Source: Cystobacter ferrugineus (lineage in GTDB: Bacteria > Myxococcota > Myxococcia > Myxococcales > Myxococcaceae). Taken from it: a stretch of DNA of 64,000 nucleotides. Below, one piece after another: positions 34,215 through 43,063 of this stretch (within the stretch, counting starts at the first letter, position 1; every line of letters starts with the position of its first letter). The notes beneath the pieces were generated by a model, which made no database searches, was not told the DNA's origin, and saw nothing but the letters and a program-made list of their open reading frames with translations. Location: the NCBI RefSeq assembly GCF_001887355.1, contig NZ_MPIN01000026.1:1-64000 (forward strand), read 5' to 3'. The translations under genes and the position numbers were made by a program.

Positions 34215-35714
34215 CTATGGATACTGAACTCCGGGAGGCACATACCGCCGGACGAGCGTTCCATTGAGCATGTAGAGTTCGTGGATGGCATCCGGGTCCG
34301 CCCGGCGCATGGCTTCAAATGCATCCAGCTCACGCTGTAGATCCTTCGCATTGGAGACATAGTTGGTATTGTGTCGCACTCCATCGGGGCGTAGCGAGGA
34401 AGCGTCGGGCTTGCGGGAGCGTGTGCTCCTCACAGGTCTGGTATCAAAGACACGATCACCTGCAGAGTCCCTCTGGGCCTTGTTCTTGTCGAGTCTGGTA
34501 TGTCCGGCTCCCTCCCTGGCAGCGAGCTCGTCCTCAATGGCCTCATTGTGGGGCGGGTTGCTCCGAGTGTGCGGAGGCCCATAGCGGGTTGAGAGAGCCG
34601 GGCTGCTGCCACTGTAGTTGCTCGCCATGGAGCACACGCCCATGTCAACGCAGGTGGACGAGACGGCGAGGCCTGCCGAGACTCCGGTGACAACGAGTGT
34701 TCCATCCGCCACCACCTGCACCGTGGTGACTGCGCCCACGGAGGAGCCTCCTGCCAGGGCTACGCTCCAGGAGCGAACCTCTCCGGCAACGCCTCCTGCG
34801 GGGACATCCGGCAGTAGCCGCCCCAACCCCAGGGTGGCCACCAACACCACCACCCGGAAGCCCACGCCCCCCATTGCCGCTCCGAAGCGCGCCGAGGCCG
34901 CCTCTACTTGCGCTGGCGTCCTCGCCGCCTGCGCCTCCTGGTAAAGCCGCAGACACGCTTGTGCTACTCGCGTCAATTCCACCAGCCCCACCACCATCGC
35001 CAACCTTACCGTCAACGTCGCCGCGAATGCCTTTGAGAAGAAGGGCTCGGGCATGAGCCACGCGGAGAAGTACAGCATGACGGACAGGTACACGCTGTGG
35101 ATGAAGAGCGGCGAGTTGAAGAGTTCCTCGGCAGCCTGTCGGACGCCCTCGCCCATGAAGCGGGAAGACATCTTCAAGGCGGCCCACAAAGGACTCCCCT
35201 CAAGGGAATTCGGCAGCGGCAACACGCCAGGTCCGAACTCGGAGAGAAACTCCTCGCGCACCCGTAACTGGAACTGCTGGGGGGCCGATCGCGGCGAGTG
35301 CCTCGGCGCAGACACCTCCAGCAGGTGCAGGCGAGGTTCGGGAGATGACCGCACTGCCGCCAGGGCTTTGCTCAGGGAGCGTGCTTCCGCAACGCTCAGA
35401 GGATCAAACTCCGGAGGGACAGGGCGCGAAGGGAGAAACAGCTTGATGCTCCCGTCCTCCAACTCTCGGATACCAACAGGAAGGGCGGAGGCATAGGAGA
35501 CTGGGGTGCTGCGAGCACGTACCGCTGAGGGGCTCTCATGCGGTGGCTGATGAGGAGCAGCCGCTCGGGCCGGGCCCTGGGCAAGGGTGGAGCTTGCAGG
35601 CAGTGAAATCTGCGCCCCTCCTGGGGGCTGCCTTGGCGGAGTGGCACAAGTGGTTGTCAGCAGCGAGAGGCTCACCACGATGCCAAGTCGCAATAGGGAG
35701 GAGGGAAGACCCAT
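34215..35714 (-). CDS. SitA-like lipoprotein polymorphic toxin
   Basis: A 499-residue exported protein with three zones. Residues 1-22 are a lipoprotein-type signal (SLSLLTTTCATPP; the lipobox is weak, Thr before Cys). Residues about 185-370 are hydrophobic and Gly/Ala-rich, including SAWLMPEPFFSKAFAATLTV and FRVVVLVATLGLGRLLPDVP. This W..PEP..K..AA.LTV plus ATLGLG...LPDVP pattern is the shared trunk of myxobacterial SitA-type toxins delivered by outer membrane exchange. Residues about 385-499 are a hydrophilic, basic, variable end (HTRLDKNKAQRDSAGDRVFD, then NTNYVSNAKDLQRELDAFEA), the likely toxin domain, whose activity I cannot name. The HEAT-repeat gene follows by 20 bases. No sitB-like gene is visible. 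Confidence 0.65.
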   Translation of the reverse strand: MGLPSSLLRLGIVVSLSLLTTTCATPPRQPPGGAQISLPASSTLAQGPARAAAPHQPPHESPSAVRARSTPVSYASALPVGIRELEDGSIKLFLPSRPVPPEFDPLSVAEARSLSKALAAVRSSPEPRLHLLEVSAPRHSPRSAPQQFQLRVREEFLSEFGPGVLPLPNSLEGSPLWAALKMSSRFMGEGVRQAAEELFNSPLFIHSVYLSVMLYFSAWLMPEPFFSKAFAATLTVRLAMVVGLVELTRVAQACLRLYQEAQAARTPAQVEAASARFGAAMGGVGFRVVVLVATLGLGRLLPDVPAGGVAGEVRSWSVALAGGSSVGAVTTVQVVADGTLVVTGVSAGLAVSSTCVDMGVCSMASNYSGSSPALSTRYGPPHTRSNPPHNEAIEDELAAREGAGHTRLDKNKAQRDSAGDRVFDTRPVRSTRSRKPDASSLRPDGVRHNTNYVSNAKDLQRELDAFEAMRRADPDAIHELYMLNGTLVRRYVPPGVQYP

Positions 35715-36031
35715 GAGCCGTGGAGACTATCTCATGCTCTCCGCACCATGCCGGCGTGGCGTCCGACGACGGCGCCGTGGAGTGGCATCTGGCCGGTGTC
35801 TGCGGCGCGCGTTCGGGTCCGCGCCGGCCTCAAGCAACAGCGACACTTGCCGCTTATCGCCCGCGAGGGGACCAAATCGGACAGACGCGCATGGACTCGC
35901 CCGGACAGATGGGCGCCCCGTTTACAGAGGGAAAACGGTGGATGTGCCTCCGGTCCCGAGTGGCGGCGGATCGGCATTCAGCGGCTTCGATTCCCGCCGG
36001 CTCCACGTTCGGGCTCAGAACCCCACTTTTG
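35715..36031. other. Gene-free region upstream of the toxin gene
   Basis: About 317 bases between the toxin start and the RecQ stop. It should hold the toxin promoter. A second tRNA-T-arm-like sequence lies at 35982-36003 near its left-to-right end, beside RecQ. No gene is supported. Confidence 0.4.
35982..36003 (+). other. Second tRNA-3'-end-like sequence
   Basis: GCGGCTTCGATTCCCGCCGGCTCCA shares TTCGATTCCCG plus the surrounding GCGG and CTCC pattern with 33018-33045. The outer T-stem pair is mismatched and no CCA follows. An upstream stretch (GGTCCCGAGTGGCGGCGG) resembles a tRNA D-arm, but no anticodon arm can be drawn. It may be a decayed attachment site on the far side of the toxin-immunity pair, or chance. 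Confidence 0.25.
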
Positions 36032-38107
36032 TCAGGAGCGCGAACTCCGCGAGCCCTTGCGGACGCGGGGCGGGGTGGGAGCCACGGCGATGGGCTCGTG
36101 GCCCGCGGCGCGCGCCATCAGGCAGATCTCCACCACCTTGACGCCGAAGCGCTCCCAGCGGCTCTCCCCCGTGCCCTTCACCGCGAGGAACGCCTCGCGC
36201 TCGATGGGCAGCGCCGCTGCTAGCCCCCGCAGCGTCTCGTCGTTGAAGATGATGAAGGGGGGCACCTGGAGGTCTTTCGCGAGCTCCTTGCGCCAGCGCC
36301 GTAGCTCCGTGGCGGCCAGCTCGCTGTAGCCCTCGGGCCGGCCCGGCGCGAGCGTCGGCGTGGCCCGGGGCGCGGTGGACGAGCGCGCCATCCCCTCCAG
36401 CCGCTGCAGCCGGCTGCCCGCGCACCGGTCACAGTTGCCGCACGTGGCCTCCACGTCCTGCTGCCCGAAGTAGTCGAGGATGAAGGCGCGGCGGCACCGC
36501 TTCGTGTACGCGTAGTCCGTCATCCGCTTGAGGTGCATCAGCGAGCGCCGCTCCTGCTCGCGCACCTTGCTCAGGTCCACCCCCAGCTCGCGAAAGGGCA
36601 CCTGCTCCAGTGCGCGGATGGTGCGCCCGGAGAAGGGCCGGCGCACCTTCACCGCCCCCGCGCGCTCCAACAGCTTGAGCGCGTGCTGGATGTCCTCCGA
36701 GGACAGGCCCGTGCGCCGCGCGAGGATGGGCAGTTGCGTGGTGGCCGAGCGCCCCACGGGAAACGTCTCCAGGAAAGACGCGAGCAGCCTCCGCGCGTCC
36801 GGCGCATGCGGCTGGGTCGTGGGCGCCTTGTCCGTGAGCGTAATCCCATACTCGCCCTCGCCGCGGCTGCCGCGCTCCACCTTCCCCTCGCGCTCCAGGA
36901 TGCGCAGCGCGGCGGAGATCTCGAACTCACTCGCCCCCGTCTGCGCCGCCAGCACGTGCTGGCCCTTGTCGTACTCGGGCACCTCGCGCAGCACGTTCCA
37001 CAGGTCGGCGATGACGGCCTCCGAGGGGTGGTTGCCCTGGATGAGCCGCTCCTGCGTGTACACGTCCGCGTGGTTGAAGAGGAGCGCGGCGAAGGCGGGT
37101 CCCCGGTCCCGGCCCGCGCGGCCGATCTCCTGGTAGTACGCCTCCACCGCCTTGGGGATGTTCGCGTGCGCCACGAAGCGGATGTCCGGCTTGTCGATTC
37201 CCATGCCGAAGGCGTTGGTGGCCACCGCCACCGCGTCCTTGCTGGACATGAACTCGTCCTGGGCCCGGCGCCGCGCGTCGTCGTCCATGCCCGCGTGGTA
37301 GAGGATGGCGTTCACCCCCCGCTCGCACAGCGCCGAGTGCGTGTTCTCCGCCGACTTGCGCGTGGAGCAGTAGATGATGCCGCTGCCCCCCAGCTTCGCC
37401 AGCCCCGCGCACGCCCGGCGCTTGTCCTCGTCCCCTCCGACGTCGAACACCTCCAGGAAGAGGTTGGGCCGGTCGAAGCCCTCGGCGAACACCTGCGGGT
37501 CCTTCATCAACAACGAGCGCACGATGTCGTCGCGCACCTCCGGCGTGGCCGTGGCCGTGAGCGCCACCGTGCGCGGAGGCCGCAGGCGCTTGCGCACCTG
37601 GCCGAGCTGCGCGTAGTCCGGCCGGAAGTCATGGCCCCACTGCGAGATGCAGTGCGCCTCGTCCACCGCGAGCAGGTCCACGCCCACCTGGGTCAGCGTG
37701 TCCACGAAGCTCGGGCTGCGAAAGCGCTCCGGCGCCACGTAGACGAGCTTGAACTCGCCCGCGCGCAGGCGCCGCAAGCGGTCGGCGCGGTCCATATCCG
37801 ACAGCGACGAGTTGATGAACGTGGCGGGGATGCCTCGCGCGGTGAGTTGCTCCACCTGATCCTTCATCAGCGCGATGAGCGGGGAGATGACGAGCGTCAC
37901 CCCGGGCAGCAGCATCGCCGGGAGCTGGTAGCACAGGCTCTTGCCCGCCCCCGTGGGCATCACCACCACGGTGTTGCGCCCGCTGAGCACGGAGCTGATG
38001 ACCTGCGCCTGTCCCGGGCGGAACTCGGTCAGGCCGAAATGGCGGACCAATCCCTCCTGGGCTTGCTCGAAATGGGGCAGGTCCACCGGCATCCGTCGCA
38101 TCTTCAA
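36032..38107 (-). CDS. recQ: RecQ-family ATP-dependent DNA helicase
   Basis: A 691-residue 3'-5' DNA helicase for recombination and fork repair. Motif 0 is FGLTEFRPGQAQVI, Walker A MPTGAGKSLCYQLP near residue 50, DEAH box VDEAHCISQWGHDFRP, and motif VI QEIGRAGRD. The RecQ zinc domain has CRRAFILDYFGQQ with CGNCDRC. A C-terminal HRDC domain is present (LRRWRKELAKDLQVPPFIIF, LRGLAAALP), ending in a basic tail. Full domain set and normal length. ATG at 38107, with in-frame alternatives at 38101 and 38092. It lies next to radC, another repair-linked gene, on the same strand but with a separate unit between. Confidence 0.92.
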   Translation of the reverse strand: MKMRRMPVDLPHFEQAQEGLVRHFGLTEFRPGQAQVISSVLSGRNTVVVMPTGAGKSLCYQLPAMLLPGVTLVISPLIALMKDQVEQLTARGIPATFINSSLSDMDRADRLRRLRAGEFKLVYVAPERFRSPSFVDTLTQVGVDLLAVDEAHCISQWGHDFRPDYAQLGQVRKRLRPPRTVALTATATPEVRDDIVRSLLMKDPQVFAEGFDRPNLFLEVFDVGGDEDKRRACAGLAKLGGSGIIYCSTRKSAENTHSALCERGVNAILYHAGMDDDARRRAQDEFMSSKDAVAVATNAFGMGIDKPDIRFVAHANIPKAVEAYYQEIGRAGRDRGPAFAALLFNHADVYTQERLIQGNHPSEAVIADLWNVLREVPEYDKGQHVLAAQTGASEFEISAALRILEREGKVERGSRGEGEYGITLTDKAPTTQPHAPDARRLLASFLETFPVGRSATTQLPILARRTGLSSEDIQHALKLLERAGAVKVRRPFSGRTIRALEQVPFRELGVDLSKVREQERRSLMHLKRMTDYAYTKRCRRAFILDYFGQQDVEATCGNCDRCAGSRLQRLEGMARSSTAPRATPTLAPGRPEGYSELAATELRRWRKELAKDLQVPPFIIFNDETLRGLAAALPIEREAFLAVKGTGESRWERFGVKVVEICLMARAAGHEPIAVAPTPPRVRKGSRSSRS

Positions 38108-38421
38108 TATTCCTTCCGCTCCGTCAACGACTCAGGGGCTCCTGGGTCGAGGTCCAGCCTGTCAGGTACGCTGACGGCCAGACGGGCCCGCCACTCGGCC
38201 ACCTCCCGCGCGAGCCGGGCTCCCACGTCCCTGTCCACGCGGCCCTCGCGCACCACGTCTCCTTCCCGGACATCCCGGGGCAGCGTGGAGCGCGGCACCA
38301 CCCGGGCCTCGCCGCCCCCCATGGGGACGACCTGTGCCACCTCGTCCTCCAACACCTCCACCTGGACCGCTCCTTCCGGCGTGCCACACGCCACCCCACT
38401 CATCGCTCCCATGAGCCTCAT
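38104..38421 (-). CDS. DUF3006-like small protein
   Basis: A 105-residue protein. The middle (VQVEVLEDEVAQVVPMGGGE, then VPRSTLPRDVREGDVVREG) matches the small beta-barrel DUF3006 pattern, in which a conserved VP.S.LP..VREGD motif is typical. Function of the family is unknown. The start is fixed by overlap: ATG at 38421 shares ATGA with the radC stop, so it is translationally coupled to radC. Its end overlaps the first codon region of recQ by 4 bases. Confidence 0.6.
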   Translation of the reverse strand: MRLMGAMSGVACGTPEGAVQVEVLEDEVAQVVPMGGGEARVVPRSTLPRDVREGDVVREGRVDRDVGARLAREVAEWRARLAVSVPDRLDLDPGAPESLTERKEY

Positions 38422-39188
38422 CCATGCTCTCCCGCCATGCCCCATGACGCCTTCTCCCCACCCACCCGCGGCAGCTCCCCCCGCTCCACCAGCGAGCTGT
38501 AGCTCCCATCCCCAATCACCACGTGGTCCAACACCTTGATGCCCAGCACCCGGCCCGCCTCGATGAGCTGCGCGGTGAGGCTCAGGTCCTGCCCGGAGGG
38601 CTCCGGATCCCCCGAGGGATGGTTGTGCGCCAGCACGATGGCCGTGGCGCGAGAGGTGATGGCCGCGGCGAACACCTCGCGCGGGTCCACCATGCACGCG
38701 TTGATGGTGCCCTCGGCCACCCGCGCGTCCAGCAGCAGCACGTTGCGCGCGTTGAAGCACAGCACGTGGAAGACCTCGCGCCGCAGCGCGCTCAGGTGCG
38801 GCGCCAGGTACGTGAAGATTTCCCTCGGGGTGCGCAGCCTCGGCCGGCGCTCACGGACGCGCTGCGCCCGGCGTCCCCACTCCAGCGCCGCCAGCATCTG
38901 GGCCGTGCGCGCCGCGCCCATTCCGGGCCGCGCGCTCAGCTCCCGCGGCTCCTGCTGCACCAGCGCCTTGAGTCCCCCCTGCATGGCGAGCAGCGTCTCG
39001 GCCAGCGCTCGCATGCGCGCTCCCCCTCCCAACAACACGCCCAGGAGTTCCGGGTCGGTGAGGGCCGACGCCCCCAACCGGAAGAGACGCTCCCGGGAGT
39101 CATCCACCTCCCCGGGCCTGTCCCTCACCGACCCCTCCCCCGCGGAGACCTCCCGCCCCACCGCCTCCAACACCGCCCGCCGTTCCAT
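38418..39188 (-). CDS. radC: RadC-family JAB-domain protein
   Basis: A 256-residue protein with an N-terminal helix-hairpin-helix (RERLFRLGASALTDPELLGV, then LSARPGMGAARTAQMLAALE) and a C-terminal JAB1/MPN-like domain with the metal motif HNHPSGDPEPSGQD. RadC is widely kept but its role in repair is disputed. Related JAB proteins are metallo-deubiquitinases, though peptidase activity is unproven here. Length is close to the usual 225. The ATG at 39188 has GGAGGG upstream. It heads the radC - DUF3006 - recQ string. Confidence 0.88.
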   Translation of the reverse strand: MERRAVLEAVGREVSAGEGSVRDRPGEVDDSRERLFRLGASALTDPELLGVLLGGGARMRALAETLLAMQGGLKALVQQEPRELSARPGMGAARTAQMLAALEWGRRAQRVRERRPRLRTPREIFTYLAPHLSALRREVFHVLCFNARNVLLLDARVAEGTINACMVDPREVFAAAITSRATAIVLAHNHPSGDPEPSGQDLSLTAQLIEAGRVLGIKVLDHVVIGDGSYSSLVERGELPRVGGEKASWGMAGEHG

Positions 39189-39430
39189 CCCGCCCTCCCT
39201 CCGCGTGCCGAGCGTTGAGCAACGCGCGTGCCGCGGGCCGCTCCATCGGAGGGAAAGCGGGCCGCCGTCTCGTCTTCGCGCGAGTGGCTCGTCTCCGGGA
39301 TGGATCCAGCTCGCATGGCGGTGGGCGCCATCACCGGGCTCCCGGGGGGCCATACCTGCTTCGTCTCCGCCAGGGCATACTGACGGGGACGTGTGCCGGG
39401 TCTCCTGGCACGCCGGGAGGACGTCCTGAC

Positions 39431-40834
39431 ATGAGACGAAGCGCTTGGGGCTGGCTGTTGCTGCTCGTGGTGGTATCGGGGTGCACGTCGCGTTTCGTGG
39501 ACTTCGCCCCCGACGAGGAGGCCATCTACGCGCAGCCGATCGACGAGGTGTGGCCCCAGGTGCGTGCCTGGTTCCGGGCGAACGGGTTCGCCTTCCGGGA
39601 GGCGCCGGGCGGGGCCTCGCTGGTGACGGAGTGGCGCGAGGAGTTCGCGGGCTCGCGGGTGTCGGCCTACTGGCACCGCTATCTGGTCACCGCGCGGCCC
39701 GAGGGGCCCCACCGTTGCAAGCTCGTCATCACCCGTGAATCGCGCAGCGTCAACAAGGCCCTGAAGGCGCCGGGCAGCGATCTGCTCTGGGTCGTGGACG
39801 CGCGGACCGACGACAACCCCGCGGGCATCGGCAGCCCCATGGCCGCCCTGCTGGCGCAGCAGCAGTCGGATGATGCCGCCGTGCTGGTGGGCGAGTCCCA
39901 GCAGAGCGCGCGTGACATGGTCCTGGAGTGGAAGGTGTTCCGGAAGATCTCCCCGGTGCTCGCGCGCGAGACGAAGAGGTCCAGTGAGGGCCCCGACGTG
40001 GAGGTGATGAAGGACGCGACGATCGAGTGTGGCGTCCCCATCCTCGGGCTGGGGCGGCTGGCGCGGGCCGGCAACGTGGTGCTGCTGGGCGAGGTGCATG
40101 GCACGCAGCAGGTGCCCCACTTCGTCGCCCAGAGCGCGTGCCAGGTGGCCCTCCAGGGCATTCCGGTGACGGTGGGAGTGGAGGTGCCCGCCGGCAACCA
40201 GGCACGGCTGGAGACGTTCCTCGCCAGCCAGGGAGGAGAGGAGGACTGGGCGAAACTGATGGAGAGCCCCTTCTGGCGCAGCCCCTACCCGGATGGCCGC
40301 AACAGCGAGGCCGTGGCCTACCTCTTCGAGGCCCTGCGCAAGCTGCGCGCCCAGGGACTGGACGTGCGGCTCTTCGCCTATGACCATCCGCCCCTGGAGG
40401 GCGAGGCGCGCGAGGAGGCCATGGCCCGGACGGTGCTGGAGGTGGCCGCCGCGTCGCCGGGGCGGGCGCTGCTGGTGGTGAGCGGCAACCTGCACCCGCG
40501 TCAGGTCCAGGGCCTGCCCTGGAACCGGGACTACCGGCCCATGGGGCTGCGCGTCGCGCGGGAGCGCGGCGGCGTGTACTCGCTGGACGTGGCCTACAAG
40601 AGCGGCACGGCGTGGATCTGCGCCGTGGGGCCGGAGCAGAAGCTGGACTGCGGCGTGAAGCCCGCCCGCGGCCAGGACAACGGGGACCGCTACTTCGTCC
40701 AGCTCTTCGGCGACCGCAATGCCCAGGGCTACCACGGTATCTTCTACGTGGGCGCGGTCTCGGCCTCGCCGCCGGCCGTGTCCCAGGGGGTGGAGCCGGC
40801 GGGGGACGCGCGCGCCACCTCGTCTGGCAGGTAA
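39431..40834 (+). CDS. Two-domain lipoprotein with ChaN/EreA-like C-terminus
   Basis: A 467-residue lipoprotein (VVVSGCTS, Cys at residue 18). The first 190 residues look like a small alpha/beta lipoprotein domain of the BamC type (PIDEVWPQVRAWFRANGF, RYLVTARPEGPHRCKLVITR). From about residue 205 a ChaN/TraB/EreA-like domain follows: VVLLGEVHGTQQVPHFVAQS holds the conserved E-x-H-G motif, and later VGVEVP, RLFAYDHPP and SGNLHPR match the family. ChaN binds heme in iron uptake; EreA is an erythromycin esterase. Which applies cannot be told. The start ATG lies directly before the signal peptide. Not part of an evident operon. Confidence 0.7.
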   Translation: MRRSAWGWLLLLVVVSGCTSRFVDFAPDEEAIYAQPIDEVWPQVRAWFRANGFAFREAPGGASLVTEWREEFAGSRVSAYWHRYLVTARPEGPHRCKLVITRESRSVNKALKAPGSDLLWVVDARTDDNPAGIGSPMAALLAQQQSDDAAVLVGESQQSARDMVLEWKVFRKISPVLARETKRSSEGPDVEVMKDATIECGVPILGLGRLARAGNVVLLGEVHGTQQVPHFVAQSACQVALQGIPVTVGVEVPAGNQARLETFLASQGGEEDWAKLMESPFWRSPYPDGRNSEAVAYLFEALRKLRAQGLDVRLFAYDHPPLEGEAREEAMARTVLEVAAASPGRALLVVSGNLHPRQVQGLPWNRDYRPMGLRVARERGGVYSLDVAYKSGTAWICAVGPEQKLDCGVKPARGQDNGDRYFVQLFGDRNAQGYHGIFYVGAVSASPPAVSQGVEPAGDARATSSGR

Positions 40835-40900
40835 CCGCTCCCGGGCGCGCGCCCCGCGTTTCCCCTGGCGGGGGCCAGCCGGGGCGCTAGCCTGGAGGGG

Positions 40901-42220
40901 ATGACCGCTTCCGTTTCCGCTACCGACGCCGCCGCCCAGGACCTGCTGGCCTTCATCGATGCCTCGCCCACGCCCTACCACGCCGTGGCCGAGGCGAGCC
41001 GCCGCCTCACCGCCCGGGGCTACCGTGCCCTGGACGAGCGCGAGCCCTGGGACTTGAAGCCCGGTGACAAGTTCTTCGTCACCCGGGGCGATACCAGCAT
41101 CGCCGCCTTCCACCTGGGCCAGACGCCCGTGGACCGCGCGGGCTTCCGCCTCGTGGGGGCCCACACCGACTCGCCCAACCTGCGCGTCAAGCCCCAGCCC
41201 CAGGCGGGACGCGCCGGCTACCACCAGCTCGGCGTGGAGGTGTATGGCGGCGTGCTCTTCAGCACGTGGATGGATCGGGATCTGTCACTCGCCGGCCGCG
41301 TGGTGACGGCCAGGGAGGGGAAGCTCGCGCACCACCTGGTGGACTTCCGCCGCCCGCTCTTGCGCATCCCCAACCTCGCCATCCACCTCAACCGCTCCGT
41401 CAACACCGAGGGACTCAAGCTCAACGCGCAGGATCACCTGGTGCCGGTGCTCGCCCTGGAGCGCTCGGGGGCGGTGGACTTGAAGGCGCTGCTCGTCGAG
41501 GAGCTGGCGCGCCACTCCGTCCAGGCCAGCGCGGGGGACATCCTCGGCTATGACCTGTGCCTCTACGACACGCAGCCCTCCACCCGCTCGGGCGCGTTCG
41601 GCGAGTTCCTCCATGCGCCGCGCCTGGACAACCTGGCCAGCAGCCACGCGGGCCTGTCCGCGCTGCTGGAGCTGGAGTCGCCGGGGGCGGCCACCCGGGG
41701 CGTCGTCCTCTATGATCACGAGGAGTGCGGCAGCGTGAGCGCCCAGGGCGCCGCGTCCCCCTTCTTGAAGGATCTGCTCGAGCGCATCACCCATGCGCAC
41801 TCGGATGGACGGCGCGACGCGTTCCACCGCGCCATGCGCCACTCCTTCCTGGTGTCGGCGGACATGGCGCACGCGGTGCATCCCAACTACGCGTCCATGC
41901 ACGAGCCCAAGCACCAGCCGCTCTTGGGCGGGGGACCCGTCATCAAGTCCAACGTCAACCAGTCCTACGCCACCGATGGCGAGACGTGGGCCTGGTTCGC
42001 CCTGTGCTGCCGGGAGGCGGGGGTGGTGCCGCAGAACTTCGTCACGCGCACGGACCTGGGCTGTGGCAGCACCATCGGTCCCATCTCCGCGGGCGAGCTG
42101 GGCATCCGCACCGTGGACGTGGGCAGCCCCATGCTCTCCATGCACTCCATCCGCGAGATGGCCGCCGCGGCGGACGTGGCGGCGATGATCTCCGTGCTGC
42201 GCCAGCACTATTCGCGCTGA
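40901..42220 (+). CDS. apeB: M18-family aspartyl aminopeptidase
   Basis: A 439-residue cytoplasmic zinc aminopeptidase that removes N-terminal acidic (or hydrophobic) residues. Conserved blocks are SPTPYHAVAEASRRL near the start, VGAHTDSPNLRVKP with the first metal His and Asp, GGVLFSTWMDRDLSLAGRVV, YDHEECGS with metal and catalytic acids, DMAHAVHPN, and DLGCGSTIGPISAGELGI near the end. Size and order match the family throughout. It starts with an ATG preceded by GGAGGGG. Convergent with the Crp gene, with 15 bases between stops. Confidence 0.92.
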   Translation: MTASVSATDAAAQDLLAFIDASPTPYHAVAEASRRLTARGYRALDEREPWDLKPGDKFFVTRGDTSIAAFHLGQTPVDRAGFRLVGAHTDSPNLRVKPQPQAGRAGYHQLGVEVYGGVLFSTWMDRDLSLAGRVVTAREGKLAHHLVDFRRPLLRIPNLAIHLNRSVNTEGLKLNAQDHLVPVLALERSGAVDLKALLVEELARHSVQASAGDILGYDLCLYDTQPSTRSGAFGEFLHAPRLDNLASSHAGLSALLELESPGAATRGVVLYDHEECGSVSAQGAASPFLKDLLERITHAHSDGRRDAFHRAMRHSFLVSADMAHAVHPNYASMHEPKHQPLLGGGPVIKSNVNQSYATDGETWAWFALCCREAGVVPQNFVTRTDLGCGSTIGPISAGELGIRTVDVGSPMLSMHSIREMAAAADVAAMISVLRQHYSR

Positions 42221-42235
42221 GCGCCGGCCCCGGAC

Positions 42236-42916
42236 TCATTCGGCGTTGAGGCTCAGGTCCTCCGGGTCCAACAGGGTGATGACGCCATCCTCGTAGGTGA
42301 GCAGCCCCTCGCGGGCATAGAAGCGCAGCCACCGGTTGGTGCTCTCGCGCGTGAGGCCGCACAGGTTGGCCAGCTCGCTCTGGGTCAGCCGGGGAGAGAT
42401 GGCCACCCCCTGGGCGCCGGGCCTGCCCCGGCTCTGGGCCAGGTCCAACAGCACCCGCGCCAGCCGGGCCCGCGCGTCCAGGAAGCTCGTGTCGTGCACC
42501 GTCCGGGTGACCCGCCGCACGAGCTGGCTCAGCTCGGCCAGCAGCGGGGGGAGCACCTGGGGGCGCTCCTGGAGGAACTGCCGGAAGGGCTCTCGTTGGA
42601 GGCTCAACAGCTCCGTGTCCTTGCGCGCCACGGCGTCCGTGGAGCGGGGGGCGTCGTCGAGCAGCGCCAGCTCCCCGAAGGCATCTCCCCGGCCCAACAG
42701 CGCCAGGGAGACCTCCTTGCCGTCCGCCGCGCTCAGGCGGATGGTCACCTCGCCCTCGTGGATGATGTACAGGTCCGTGCCCATGTCCCCCCGGTGGAAG
42801 AGCACCTCCCCGGCGCCCAGCCTTCGGGGGCGGAGCCGGGCGGAGAGCTGCTCCAGGTCACCCGGCTCCAGGGAGGAAAAGAGGGGAACCTGCAAGAGGA
42901 GTTCCGTGTAGGACAT
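42236..42916 (-). CDS. Crp/Fnr-family transcription regulator
   Basis: A 226-residue regulator. The cyclic-nucleotide-binding roll contains RLGAGEVLFHRGDMGTDLYI and the phosphate cassette GELALLDDAPRSTDAV, with the Arg-Ser pair that binds cyclic nucleotide. The C-terminal helix-turn-helix is LTQSELANLCGLTRESTNRW. It lacks the cysteines of Fnr, so cyclic nucleotide rather than iron-sulphur sensing is likely. It is divergent from a gene for an FHA-GAF adenylate cyclase, suggesting that the cyclase makes its ligand. The ATG at 42916 begins at MSYTELL, the family start. Confidence 0.88.
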   Translation of the reverse strand: MSYTELLLQVPLFSSLEPGDLEQLSARLRPRRLGAGEVLFHRGDMGTDLYIIHEGEVTIRLSAADGKEVSLALLGRGDAFGELALLDDAPRSTDAVARKDTELLSLQREPFRQFLQERPQVLPPLLAELSQLVRRVTRTVHDTSFLDARARLARVLLDLAQSRGRPGAQGVAISPRLTQSELANLCGLTRESTNRWLRFYAREGLLTYEDGVITLLDPEDLSLNAE

Positions 42917-42949
42917 GGCGGTGCGCGGTCCGGGACATGGGCGTGAGGC

Positions 42950-42972
42950 GAACTCGTCCACCCGGTGAGTTC
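42950..42972. promoter_or_regulatory. Inverted repeat between crp-like and cyclase genes
   Basis: GAACTC and GAGTTC form a perfect 6-bp inverted repeat with 11 bases between, in the divergent gap. It is not the E. coli TGTGA-N6-TCACA site but has the symmetry expected of a Crp-family target. Confidence 0.35.
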
Positions 42973-43063
42973 ATCTTGCCTGGAGCGAATGGAGCAAACC
43001 AGGGGGGGTTGGATGCGCTTGTCGGGTGGGGAGCACCCCGGTGTTAAGCTGCTGCCCTCATCT

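Noticed and set aside
39215-39430. An N-terminal extension of the ChaN-like lipoprotein
   Set aside because: It would bury the signal peptide; the ATG at 39431 places the hydrophobic stretch and lipobox at the very N-terminus.
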